Assembly (NCBI GenBank): GCA_964518995.1
Contig: CAZFJU010000244.1
Coordinates: 1 to 6,154 of the forward strand
Source: ZC4RG20 sp964518995
GTDB lineage: Bacteria; Pseudomonadota; Gammaproteobacteria; Steroidobacterales; Rariloculaceae
Direction: 5' to 3'
Length of the DNA: 6,154 nucleotides
A model generated the notes under the pieces. That model was not told the DNA's origin, did not search any database, and worked only from the letters and a program-made list of their open reading frames with translations. How positions within the stretch are numbered: position 1 is the stretch's first letter; each line of letters opens with the position of its first letter. Both the position numbers and the translations under genes were made by a program. Positions 1 to 5,534 of this stretch are shown piece after piece.

Positions 1-445
1 TCGCATCGCTGCCGTACAGCGAGCTCTGGTTGCCGCGCAGCACCTCGATGCGCTCGATGTCGGCGGTGCTCAAATGATCGAATTGGAACGCCGTGCTGAT
101 GCTCGACGGGTCGCCGAGCTCGATGCCGTCGAGCAGCACGAGTACCTGGTCATTGTCCGAGCCGCGAATACTGACGTTCGTGAACGCGCCGGGCCGCTCG
201 GTGGAAATTTGCAGGCCCGGAAGATCCTGCAGGATCTCCTTCGTGAGCAGTATCTGTCCGCTCTGCAGGTTTTCCGCGGTGACTACGCTTACGGCGCTGC
301 CGAGCTGCCGAAGCTCGAGGCCCGTTCGGCTGCCCGTGACAACGACTTGCTCCATCGAGCGCTCCTGGGCAGAAGCCTGAACGATTGGCGTAGTACTCAG
401 GGCCGCTGCGACCGCAATGGCGCGCGAAATCGTGGGTTGGCGCAT
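1..445 (-). CDS. TonB-dependent receptor, BtuB-like, N-terminal part (runs off left edge)
   Basis: This is an outer-membrane active transporter that would import a metal complex or cofactor using TonB energy. Reading the minus strand from ATG at 445-443 gives 148 codons, open to the window edge. Residues 1-26 look like a Sec signal peptide ending in ASA before QE. A TonB-box-like segment MEQVVVT lies at 31-37, followed by VTGSR. Residues about 45-148 match the plug domain, with SIRGSDNDQVLVLLDGIEL at about 92-110, DPSS at 112-115 and the typical IERIEVLRGNQSSLYGSDA at 130-148. The plug wording is closest to the BtuB/cobalamin receptor subgroup, but many metal receptors share it. GGAG sits 8 bases before the ATG. 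An upstream ATG at 459-457 is out of frame. The gene is divergent from the metal ABC operon, so metal or metallophore uptake is inferred. The beta-barrel lies outside the window, so the substrate cannot be assigned. Confidence 0.93.
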   Translation of the reverse strand, partial: MRQPTISRAIAVAAALSTTPIVQASAQERSMEQVVVTGSRTGLELRQLGSAVSVVTAENLQSGQILLTKEILQDLPGLQISTERPGAFTNVSIRGSDNDQVLVLLDGIELGDPSSISTAFQFDHLSTADIERIEVLRGNQSSLYGSDA

Positions 446-490
446 TCGATGATCTCCATACTCTCTGGAAGGGGTGGGTCGCCGGGTCAT

Positions 491-515
491 CGATGCAGGT
501 AAAACCCGCGAATCG
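491..515 (-). other. Small hairpin in the receptor leader
   Basis: CGAT-GCAGGT-AAA-ACCCGC-GA-ATCG can fold with a 6-pair inner stem (one G-T pair in the RNA read from the minus strand), a three-base loop, a two-base bulge and a 4-pair outer stem. It lies 46-70 bases upstream of the receptor start codon and so would be in the 5' leader of its transcript. No run of T follows it, so it does not look like a terminator. It may be an RNA-stability or translation-control element, or chance. Confidence 0.3.
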
Positions 516-582
516 AGAATGTTCCGTCTCGGCCGACAGGCGGCAGTATCGCGGCGTGTGGCGGGACTGAAAGTCAAGAACA

Positions 583-592
583 GCTAATTAGC
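583..592. promoter_or_regulatory. Perfect 10-base palindrome, candidate operator of the receptor gene
   Basis: GCTAATTAGC is a perfect palindrome. On the minus strand it lies 5 bases upstream of TTGACT (577-572), a good -35-like hexamer for the receptor gene. The best -10-like match, GATACT at 550-545, is 21 bases further on, longer than the usual 16-18, so the promoter itself is weakly supported. The position next to a -35-like element fits an operator for a dimeric regulator such as a Fur-family protein, but the sequence is not a recognised Zur or Fur box. Confidence 0.28.
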
Positions 593-771
593 CTACGGCG
601 GCACCGATTACGCTGCGGGATGACGGCTCCTTGCGCTCGCTAGAGCATCAGCCCTACGGCACGCCCCCTGGCCCTACTAGCTGAATCGCTCGTGAAACGA
701 GAACCGTTATTAACTTGGCTGGAATCGAGCCGCCTTCTAGGCTGTCACCCGTCGGCAGAAACGCCGTAGGG
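591..771. repeat. Three CCTACGGC copies, one inverted
   Basis: CCTACGGC occurs at 592-599 and 653-660 in direct orientation, 61 bases apart, and as its complement GCCGTAGG at 763-770. The second and third copies extend to a 9-base perfect inverted pair (CCCTACGGC at 652-660 and GCCGTAGGG at 763-771). The stretch between the direct copies includes GATTACGCTGCGG, wording that resembles small dispersed intergenic palindromic repeats common in high-GC gammaproteobacteria. I cannot confirm a repeat family without the rest of the genome. Confidence 0.35.
689..701. other. Small stem-loop CTCGT-GAA-ACGAG
   Basis: This is a perfect 5-pair stem with a three-base loop, followed 4 bases later by the odd-centred palindrome GTTATTAAC at 706-714. 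The GTTA/TAAC arms recall the half-sites of proteobacterial Zur boxes, but the spacing is shorter than the usual box. It could be a binding site or chance. Confidence 0.2.
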
Positions 772-774
772 TGA
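745..774. other. Strong interrupted hairpin in the intergenic region
   Basis: TCACCC (745-750) pairs with GGGTGA (769-774), and CGGC (753-756) pairs with GCCG (763-766). They are separated by a 2x2 internal loop (GT opposite TA) and closed by the six-base loop 757-762. On the plus strand only TTT follows, and on the minus strand no T run follows, so it is a poor intrinsic terminator. Its 3' arm can instead pair with 652-660, which makes the two folds mutually exclusive. Confidence 0.4.
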
Positions 775-804
775 TTTCACGAGTCCCCTGGCCGGCGGGC
801 GCGG

Positions 805-833
805 TTGACAATGTGCTCCCCCGCTTGGATACC
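805..833 (+). promoter_or_regulatory. Candidate sigma-70 promoter, distal
   Basis: TTGACA at 805-810 is a perfect -35 hexamer. After an ideal 17-base spacer comes GATACC at 828-833, which matches the -10 consensus at only three positions. If used, it would give a leader of about 320 bases before the operon's first gene, enough for a regulatory RNA. The palindrome GGGTACCC at 852-859 lies just downstream of the expected start site and could be an operator. Confidence 0.3.
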
Positions 834-1013
834 GCGCCTGCCGTCCCTATTGGGTACCCCCTATGCAACCGTCTGGAAGGTCGAGGGCGGACGCGCGTGT
901 CGTGCGGAAACGCGAGATCGGGATCACTGCGAACGGCCCTTTGTCGGCCCAGCGCAGACGCATAGATGCTGCGGCAGCGGCCCGTGCGGCCGCCGACGGT
1001 TTCCCGCAAGCCA

Positions 1014-1043
1014 TTGATATATCGGGTGCGTTAACGCGTTAAT
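1014..1043 (+). promoter_or_regulatory. Candidate proximal promoter with overlapping palindromic operator
   Basis: TTGATA (1014-1019) and GTTAAT (1038-1043) are separated by 18 bases and make a reasonable sigma-70 promoter, about 120 bases before the first gene of the metal operon. The -10 is embedded in the perfect 12-base palindrome TTAACGCGTTAA (1031-1042). The same bases can be read as a tandem 8-base repeat, GCGTTAAC at 1028-1035 and GCGTTAAT at 1036-1043. A repressor bound here would block RNA polymerase. Control by a metal sensor such as Zur is an inference from the downstream genes, because the sequence does not match a Zur consensus that I recognise. Confidence 0.4.
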
Positions 1044-1163
1044 GAACGGTTATCGTCTCGCGTTGGCGAACTCGCCCGCGATAGACTTCGCCGCTGATCG
1101 TGTGCTCAGGGCCCGCAGGTCGGAACACGAACCCGCTAGAACCGAATCGAAGAGGGCGATCTC

Positions 1164-1493
1164 ATGCAAGGTCATGCCGCATTCGCCGCCGCGGGCGCGC
1201 TGCTGATCGCAGCCGTAGCCGCAGGCGCCGCCGCGCAAGCGCATAGCGCCATCTGCGTGTGTTACGACAACAGCGATGGCACGGTCACGTGCGAGGGAGG
1301 GTTCTCCGATGGCAGCGCCGCCGAGGGTGTCCCGGTCCGCGTCGTCGATGACCGCGAGCGAGTGATCGTCAACGGCACAATGGATGCAGCCGGAACCTTC
1401 TCGTTCGACCGGCCGGAAGGCGAGTTCCACGTCGTGTTCGATGCAGGCGAAGGGCATGCCGTCACAGTTTATAGCGACGATATCGAGGAGTAG
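1164..1493 (+). CDS. Small exported NikL-like periplasmic protein
   Basis: This 109-residue exported protein probably assists metal uptake in the periplasm. Residues 1-26 form an Ala-rich signal peptide ending in AQA, so the predicted mature chain starts at His27. Residues 47-50 (FSDG), the GTFSFDRPEG segment at about 77-86 and the end VVFDAGEGHAV at 90-100 follow the layout of the small beta-sandwich NikL proteins found beside NikK in ECF-type nickel/cobalt importers. Possible metal ligands are His27, Cys31, Cys33, Cys43, His89 and His98. The CxC pair and third Cys could also form a disulfide. GAGGG about 8 bases before the ATG supports the start. It is the first gene of the operon, 7 bases before the next. 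The NikL relationship is my recognition of the pattern, and a general carboxypeptidase-regulatory-like domain protein is the alternative. Confidence 0.82.
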   Translation: MQGHAAFAAAGALLIAAVAAGAAAQAHSAICVCYDNSDGTVTCEGGFSDGSAAEGVPVRVVDDRERVIVNGTMDAAGTFSFDRPEGEFHVVFDAGEGHAVTVYSDDIEE

Positions 1494-1500
1494 GCGGCAC

Positions 1501-2355
1501 ATGGCGGGAACTTGGAAAGCACGCGGGCCTCTGCGGGTCGCCGGTATCGCGGCGGGTATCGTGATGGCGGTCGTTACCGCACCGGCCGCGGCCCATTTTC
1601 AGATGCTCCACATGCCGGAGACCGCACTCGAGTCCGGGCAGGCTATGCATGTGACGATGCTGTTTACCCATCCGGCCAACGGCGGGCCCAGCATGCCCAT
1701 GGGCGAGCCCGAGGAATTTTATGTCGTAAGCCAACGCGGCGAAGGTGCCGAGCCATTACGCCGCGATCTTCGCGAGCATCTCGCGGCGATCCGCTGGGGT
1801 GGCGAAGGCGGGGAGGTCGATGCTTACGAGGCCCGGCTGCCGCGCGCCGTGTTGCGTTCCTTGGGGGACTATGTGTTCGCGCTCGTGCCGGCGCCGTATT
1901 ACGAGGCCGGCGAGGACGCGTACATCCAACAGTTCACGAAAACCATCGCGAACGTCGGCGGTGTGCCTGGCAATTGGGCAGAGCCTCTCGGGCTGGCCGC
2001 GGAGATCCTGCCGCTCGACAAGCCCTACGCGAACTGGGCCGGCGGCATTTTCCGCGGCGTCGTGCTGGCGGACGGTGAGCCCGTTCCGCATGCCGAGTTG
2101 GAAGTGGAGTACCTCAATCACGCCCCGGACGTCGATGCGCGGCGGCTGGCGACGGAGGGCGCAGTCGTGTTCCCGCACAGCTCATTTGCGACGATGTCGA
2201 TCCGGGCGAACGAGCGGGGCGAGTTCGCGATCGGTCTGCCCCGGGCGGGTTGGTGGGGCGTGTGTGCCCTCGGTGTGGGCTCGCGGACCGAGCACGAGGG
2301 CAAGGCGTTGTCGCAGGATGCCGTGTTGTGGATCCAGGTGAAGGACATGCAGTGA
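1501..2355 (+). CDS. DUF4198 / NikK-like periplasmic metal-uptake accessory protein
   Basis: This 284-residue exported protein probably binds or hands over metal in the periplasm. A signal peptide covers residues 1-31 and ends in AAA, so the mature chain is predicted to begin HFQMLHMPE. Candidate ligands His32, His37, His50, His57, Met65 and Met67 cluster in the first 40 mature residues. The segment PAPYYEAGEDAYIQQFTK (about 130-147), AEILPLDKPYANWAGGIF (167-184), LADGEPVPHAELEVEY (189-204) and GEFAIGLPRAGWWGVCAL (240-257) match the DUF4198 family, specifically the NikK/CbiK type that accompanies ECF nickel and cobalt importers. I chose the ATG at 1501, 7 bases after the previous stop and with GAGGAG 10 bases before it. 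The longer frame from 1384 would overlap the previous gene and lose the signal peptide. No DNA-level damage is seen. Which metal it serves is unknown. Confidence 0.88.
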   Translation: MAGTWKARGPLRVAGIAAGIVMAVVTAPAAAHFQMLHMPETALESGQAMHVTMLFTHPANGGPSMPMGEPEEFYVVSQRGEGAEPLRRDLREHLAAIRWGGEGGEVDAYEARLPRAVLRSLGDYVFALVPAPYYEAGEDAYIQQFTKTIANVGGVPGNWAEPLGLAAEILPLDKPYANWAGGIFRGVVLADGEPVPHAELEVEYLNHAPDVDARRLATEGAVVFPHSSFATMSIRANERGEFAIGLPRAGWWGVCALGVGSRTEHEGKALSQDAVLWIQVKDMQ

Positions 2356-2993
2356 GTGCGCGGCTCCAGATCGTTGAGCCCGCCCGCGGGCGAGTTGAAA
2401 CGTGGCTCGTTATCGGTGCGGTCGCGGCGGTCCTCGCGATCAATACCGCGGCCGTGTCCGTCCGGCGCGTGGACACCTCGCCGGCGCCACTGTTCGAGTG
2501 GCAGATCAGCGCCTTCTACGATCTCAATTCCGCCGATCAGGCTATCTACAATGCGTTGTCCGCGGCGGCCGAGGAGCTCTGGTGGACGCATGGCGAGATG
2601 CTGGCTTTCGGCAATGAGCAACAGCGGGCCGATCCGTGGCCGACCGTCGAGCGACTCGACGAGGTGGATCTCATGCCGCCGTTTCATCGAGACCTGTCGT
2701 GGTCGGCGCAGGGTGAAGTGCGCTGGCAGAAGATCGCGTCCTTCTCTTTCGAGGGGTCTGCGGTGTACTTCGGGACGGGCGGCTCGCTCGATGGGCAGAG
2801 CGCGTATTTGCTTTCGCTTTCGCACGTGCATAAGGGAGCGAGCTTCGCCGACGGTGCGACTGTATGGGTCCACGCGGATTCCAACGTCGCGCCGCCGGAT
2901 ACGGTCAACCGTGACTCACTGATATTGAACGGCTGGAAAGAAGTCGTGCCGTATAGCGGCGCGATGGAAGTCCAGCGTCTGCGGGGAGGGTGA
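2352..2993 (+). CDS. Membrane-anchored periplasmic protein of unknown function, metal operon
   Basis: This is a 213-residue protein with one predicted membrane helix at about 18-37, a short basic cytoplasmic N-terminus and about 175 residues in the periplasm. The GTG start at 2352 overlaps the previous stop (GTGA) and has AAGGA 6 bases upstream. The longer frame from an ATG at 2250 lies inside the previous gene. The outer part has FEWQISAFYDLNSADQAIYNAL at about 48-69 (Trp50, Tyr56 and Asp57 prominent), EELWWTHGEML at 74-84, MPPFHRD at 108-114, VYFGTGG at 138-144, SLSHVHKG at 155-162 and VWVHADSN at 171-178. His80, 112, 158, 160 and 174 could bind metal. It resembles a family annotated as DUF6162 that I recall beside zinc-type ABC transporters, but I am not certain of that name. 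It may dock the binding proteins to the permease. Function is not established. Confidence 0.8.
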   Translation: MSARLQIVEPARGRVETWLVIGAVAAVLAINTAAVSVRRVDTSPAPLFEWQISAFYDLNSADQAIYNALSAAAEELWWTHGEMLAFGNEQQRADPWPTVERLDEVDLMPPFHRDLSWSAQGEVRWQKIASFSFEGSAVYFGTGGSLDGQSAYLLSLSHVHKGASFADGATVWVHADSNVAPPDTVNRDSLILNGWKEVVPYSGAMEVQRLRGG

Positions 2994-2997
2994 TCGA

Positions 2998-3912
2998 ATG
3001 TGGCGTTTTGCACGATGGAGCTTGGAGGCCGTGACGACGGCAGTTCTGACGTTGGCGGCGGGTGCGGCGCTGGCGGCCCCGCTGCGAATCGGGATCACCC
3101 TGCATCCGTATTACAGCTTCGCGGCGAATATCGTCGGCGATCGCGCAGAGATCGTCCCGCTCATCGAGGCTGGCAACAACCCGCACAACTACACGCCGCA
3201 GCCGGACGACATGAAGCGCGCGCTCGAGCTGGACGTGCTGATCGTCAATGGCATCGGCCACGACGAATGGGCCTTCGAGATCGTTCGTGCCGCCGGCGTC
3301 GAGGGCGACTTGCGGCTGATTTACGCGAACGACGGCGTGGCGTTGATTCCGATTGCCGAGGACGAAGGCCAGGCAAGGGTGGTCAACCCGCATACGTTCG
3401 TGTCGACGACCGCGGCCATCCAGCAGATTTATACGATCGCGCGAGCGCTCGGCGAACTCGACCCGGATAACGCGGCGTACTATCGCGATAACGCGCGTGA
3501 GTATGCGACTCGAATCCGTCGCTTGAAAGCGGAGTACACGGCCCAGCTCGCAGACCTCGATGCCGCTCAGTTTCGCTGTGCGACGATGCACGGCGCCTAT
3601 GGTTATCTGATGCAGGAGTTCGGCCTGCGTGTCAGCGCCGTCATCGAGCCTCGTCACGGCGTCGAGCCGACGGCGCGCCAGCTCGCCGATACGATCGAGA
3701 AAATCAAGGCCGCCGATGTGAACGTGCTATTTGCGGAGAAGTACTTCACGAGCCGGCTCGCCGATACGATCCGGAACGAGACGGGGGTGCGAATGTACTC
3801 CTTCTCGCACATGTCCGACGGCGACTACACGGCCGAGCTGTTCGAGCAAGAGACCCGCGCGAACCTTGAGACGCTGGCCGAAGCCATTCGCGCGGTCGCC
3901 CGGGGCCATTGA
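2998..3912 (+). CDS. ZnuA-type metal-binding protein of an ABC importer (cluster A-I)
   Basis: This 304-residue periplasmic binding protein captures a divalent metal for the permease encoded downstream. Residues 1-27 are a signal peptide ending in ALAA, with no lipobox, so the protein is soluble. The N-terminal lobe begins LRIGITLHPYYSFAANIVGD (29-48). Metal-ligand positions of the family are seen as His63 in NPHNYTPQPDD, His132 in NPHTF and His198 in MHGAYGYL. The fourth ligand is probably in SFSHMSDGDY (268-277; His271 or Asp274) or at Glu247. The usual DPHxWLDP motif has become NPHTFVST. The His/Asp/Glu-rich flexible loop of classic ZnuA is absent; only a short acidic EDEG at 121-124 remains. 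GGAGG 8 bases before the ATG supports the start. It overlaps the ATPase gene by 4 bases. Zinc or manganese is likely from the family, but metal specificity is not settled by sequence. Confidence 0.92.
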   Translation: MWRFARWSLEAVTTAVLTLAAGAALAAPLRIGITLHPYYSFAANIVGDRAEIVPLIEAGNNPHNYTPQPDDMKRALELDVLIVNGIGHDEWAFEIVRAAGVEGDLRLIYANDGVALIPIAEDEGQARVVNPHTFVSTTAAIQQIYTIARALGELDPDNAAYYRDNAREYATRIRRLKAEYTAQLADLDAAQFRCATMHGAYGYLMQEFGLRVSAVIEPRHGVEPTARQLADTIEKIKAADVNVLFAEKYFTSRLADTIRNETGVRMYSFSHMSDGDYTAELFEQETRANLETLAEAIRAVARGH

Positions 3913-4631
3913 CGCACGTGTCTGGCCCGTCGATTACCTTTCGGAAGGTCGGCCTCGAGCTTTCGGGTGTACGGATCCTGCACGACGTCGATTTCGAGAT
4001 CGAAGCTGGAGAGGTGCACTGCATCATCGGCCCGAACGGCGGCGGCAAGACGTCGCTGATCCGCTGTTTGCTGGGTCAGATGCCGCATACCGGCTCGGTC
4101 TCGATCGAGTGGCGCGATGCGTCGCATACGGTGGGCTATGTGCCGCAGCTGCTCGATTTCGACCGAACGCTGCCTGTCACCGTCGAGGACTTCATGGCGC
4201 TGGTTTGCGAACGGCGCAGGCCCGCATTCATCGGGCTATCGCGCCGGCGCGCGTCCGAGGCCGCCGCCGCGCTGGCGCGAGTGGGCCTCGAGGGTAAGCG
4301 CCGAACCAAGCTTGGCAGCCTGTCCGGCGGCGAGCGACAGCGCGTGCTGTTTGCGCAGGCGCTCATTCCGGCGCCGCGCCTGCTCGTGCTCGACGAGCCG
4401 ATGACGAGCATGGACGAAGTCGGCGAGTCGCGGTTTCTCGCCGTGATCCGCGAGCTCGCGGCTGAAGGCGTCACGGTAGTCTGGATCGCGCACGACCTCG
4501 TGCAAGTGCAGGCAATGGCGGATGCGGTCACTTGCGTGAATCGGACCGTGCTGTTCAGCGGCGCGCCGAGTGCCGTGCTCGCCGATCGAGGCGCCGAGAT
4601 GTTGTTCAACAGGGCAGGAGCTGCGATGTGA
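3909..4631 (+). CDS. ABC transporter ATPase subunit, ZnuC-like
   Basis: This 240-residue cytoplasmic ATPase powers the permease encoded next. All catalytic motifs are intact: Walker A GPNGGGKT at 41-48, Q-loop VGYVPQ with Gln80, signature LSGGERQ at 128-134, Walker B LLVLDEP at 148-154 with catalytic Glu153, D-loop SMDE at 157-160 and H-loop His185 in VWIAHD. The length is normal for metal ABC ATPases. The start is uncertain. TTG at 3909 overlaps the preceding stop (TTGA) and gives the coordinates used here; GTG at 3918 would shorten the protein by three residues. Neither has a strong ribosome site, so coupling to the upstream gene is likely. The C-terminal part after about residue 200 is short and lacks a recognisable regulatory domain. 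Confidence 0.93.
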   Translation: MTHVSGPSITFRKVGLELSGVRILHDVDFEIEAGEVHCIIGPNGGGKTSLIRCLLGQMPHTGSVSIEWRDASHTVGYVPQLLDFDRTLPVTVEDFMALVCERRRPAFIGLSRRRASEAAAALARVGLEGKRRTKLGSLSGGERQRVLFAQALIPAPRLLVLDEPMTSMDEVGESRFLAVIRELAAEGVTVVWIAHDLVQVQAMADAVTCVNRTVLFSGAPSAVLADRGAEMLFNRAGAAM

Positions 4632-5533
4632 GCGCGCTCTACGAAGGCATTCGGGCATTCATCCAAGGGCTTGCGTACGACGGATACCTACCGCAAGCGC
4701 TCCAGTACAACTTCGTCATCAATGCCCTATTGTGCTCCTTGCTGATCGGGCCGGTGCTCGGAGGCGTCGGCACGATGGTCGTGACGAAGCGGATGGCGTT
4801 CTTCTCGCAGGCGGTCGGTAACGCCGCGATGACGGGTGTGGGCATTGGCGTGCTGCTCGGTGAGCCGTACACGGAGCCGTATGTCTCGATGTTTTCGTTT
4901 TGCGTACTGTTTGGGCTGCTGCTCAACTACACCCGCAACAAGACGCACATCTCGTCGGACACGCTGATCGGCGTGTTCCTGTCGATTTCGCTCGCTGTCG
5001 GGGCCTCTCTGCTTTTGTTCGTCTCCGCAAGAGTCAATACGCATATCCTCGAGGCGGTGCTGTTCGGCTCCGTGCTGACGGTCAGTGATACCGACATGAA
5101 CGTTCTGCTGGTCGTGATCGTCGTGGTGCTCGCGGTGGGCGTGCCGTTGTTCAACCGCATGCTGCTCGCGAGCCTGAATCCGAGCCTCGCACGCGCGCGC
5201 GGCGTGGCCGTGCAGGTGCTCGAGTACGTATTCGTGCTCATGATCACGCTGCTGACGGTCGCATGTCTGAAGATCGTCGGGGCCGTACTGGTCGAGGCGT
5301 TGCTGCTGATTCCCGCGGCAGCGGCGCGAAACATCATCACGTCGATGAAGGGCTTCGTCTTCGTCAGCATGGTGATCTCGACTTTCAGCTGCGTCGCAGG
5401 AGTCATCGTGCCGATGCAGTTAGATTTGCCGCTGCCGTCGGGCGGCGCGATCATTATCGTAGCTGCGATCATCTTCGCGATCACGATGCTGGTGCGCATG
5501 ACCGTCGGCCGCTTCCGAGAGGCGGAGGTTTGA
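4628..5533 (+). CDS. ABC-3 family metal permease, ZnuB/MntB-like, with altered gate residues
   Basis: This 301-residue polytopic inner-membrane protein forms the translocation pore. Hydrophobic stretches at about 30-52, 62-80, 86-100, 111-133, 140-152, 158-176, 197-226, 243-263 and 273-291 fit the eight or so helices of the family. The GTG start overlaps the ATPase stop (GTGA) and AGGAG lies 7 bases before it. The longer frame from 4532 runs inside the ATPase gene. The family motif that usually reads like RMAFFxDAxxHAxLPG appears as RMAFFSQAVGNAAMTG (55-70). Thus Gln61 and Asn65 stand where the Asp and His of the metal gate are expected, and Thr69 where Pro is usual. VLVEALLLIPAAAARN (220-235), the ATPase-coupling region, is intact. 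The coding frame is clean, so the gene looks functional, possibly with altered substrate choice. Confidence 0.92.
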   Translation: MSALYEGIRAFIQGLAYDGYLPQALQYNFVINALLCSLLIGPVLGGVGTMVVTKRMAFFSQAVGNAAMTGVGIGVLLGEPYTEPYVSMFSFCVLFGLLLNYTRNKTHISSDTLIGVFLSISLAVGASLLLFVSARVNTHILEAVLFGSVLTVSDTDMNVLLVVIVVVLAVGVPLFNRMLLASLNPSLARARGVAVQVLEYVFVLMITLLTVACLKIVGAVLVEALLLIPAAAARNIITSMKGFVFVSMVISTFSCVAGVIVPMQLDLPLPSGGAIIIVAAIIFAITMLVRMTVGRFREAEV

Positions 5534-5534
5534 G

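Larger units (their letters stand above)
446..1163. other. Divergent intergenic region, 718 bases, no convincing gene
   Basis: The region separates the minus-strand receptor from the plus-strand metal operon. Small reading frames on both strands (for example 771-965 plus and 737-1009 minus) give arginine-rich or low-complexity peptides with no recognisable domain and no good ribosome site, so I do not call them. The region holds candidate promoters at 805-833 and 1014-1043, a 10-base palindrome at 583-592, a 12-base palindrome at 1031-1042, hairpins at 491-515, 689-701 and 745-774, and three copies of CCTACGGC. The length is generous for a simple double promoter, which leaves room for regulatory RNA or a degenerate intergenic repeat. 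No tRNA, CRISPR or insertion-sequence end was seen. Confidence 0.7.

Noticed and set aside
745..777. Intrinsic terminator
   Set aside because: The hairpin is strong, but only three T follow on the plus strand, no T run follows on the minus strand, and no gene ends into it.
446..780. Cobalamin riboswitch in the leader of the BtuB-like receptor
   Set aside because: Expected because of the receptor type. Some pieces look similar (CGGTGCC near 601-606 on the minus strand and GTCGGCCGAGAC near 525-537), but the conserved GCCACTG, the CCCGCAACTGT core and a canonical B12 box are missing and the spacing is too short.
737..1017. Small genes in the intergenic region
   Set aside because: Overlapping frames on both strands give peptides without domains, signal peptides or credible ribosome sites.
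1384..1500. Upstream extension of the NikK-like gene
   Set aside because: It overlaps the previous gene in another frame and would bury the signal peptide behind 39 extra residues.
1164..2355. ECF-type nickel/cobalt importer
   Set aside because: NikL- and NikK-like proteins are present, but no NikM, NikQ or NikO homologue is in the window; the transporter genes are of the ABC-3 binding-protein-dependent class.
2118..2873. Long open frame on the minus strand (251 codons)
   Set aside because: It lies antisense to the anchored protein and the end of the NikK-like gene. Its composition is that of a shadow frame in GC-rich DNA, with no domain and no ribosome site.
2905..3657. Long open frame on the minus strand opposite the binding-protein gene
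   Set aside because: Arg/Val-rich antisense shadow; the plus strand clearly encodes a ZnuA-type protein.
4532..4627. Upstream extension of the permease gene
   Set aside because: It lies within the ATPase gene, is Arg-rich, and the GTG at 4628 has a strong ribosome site and a 4-base overlap.
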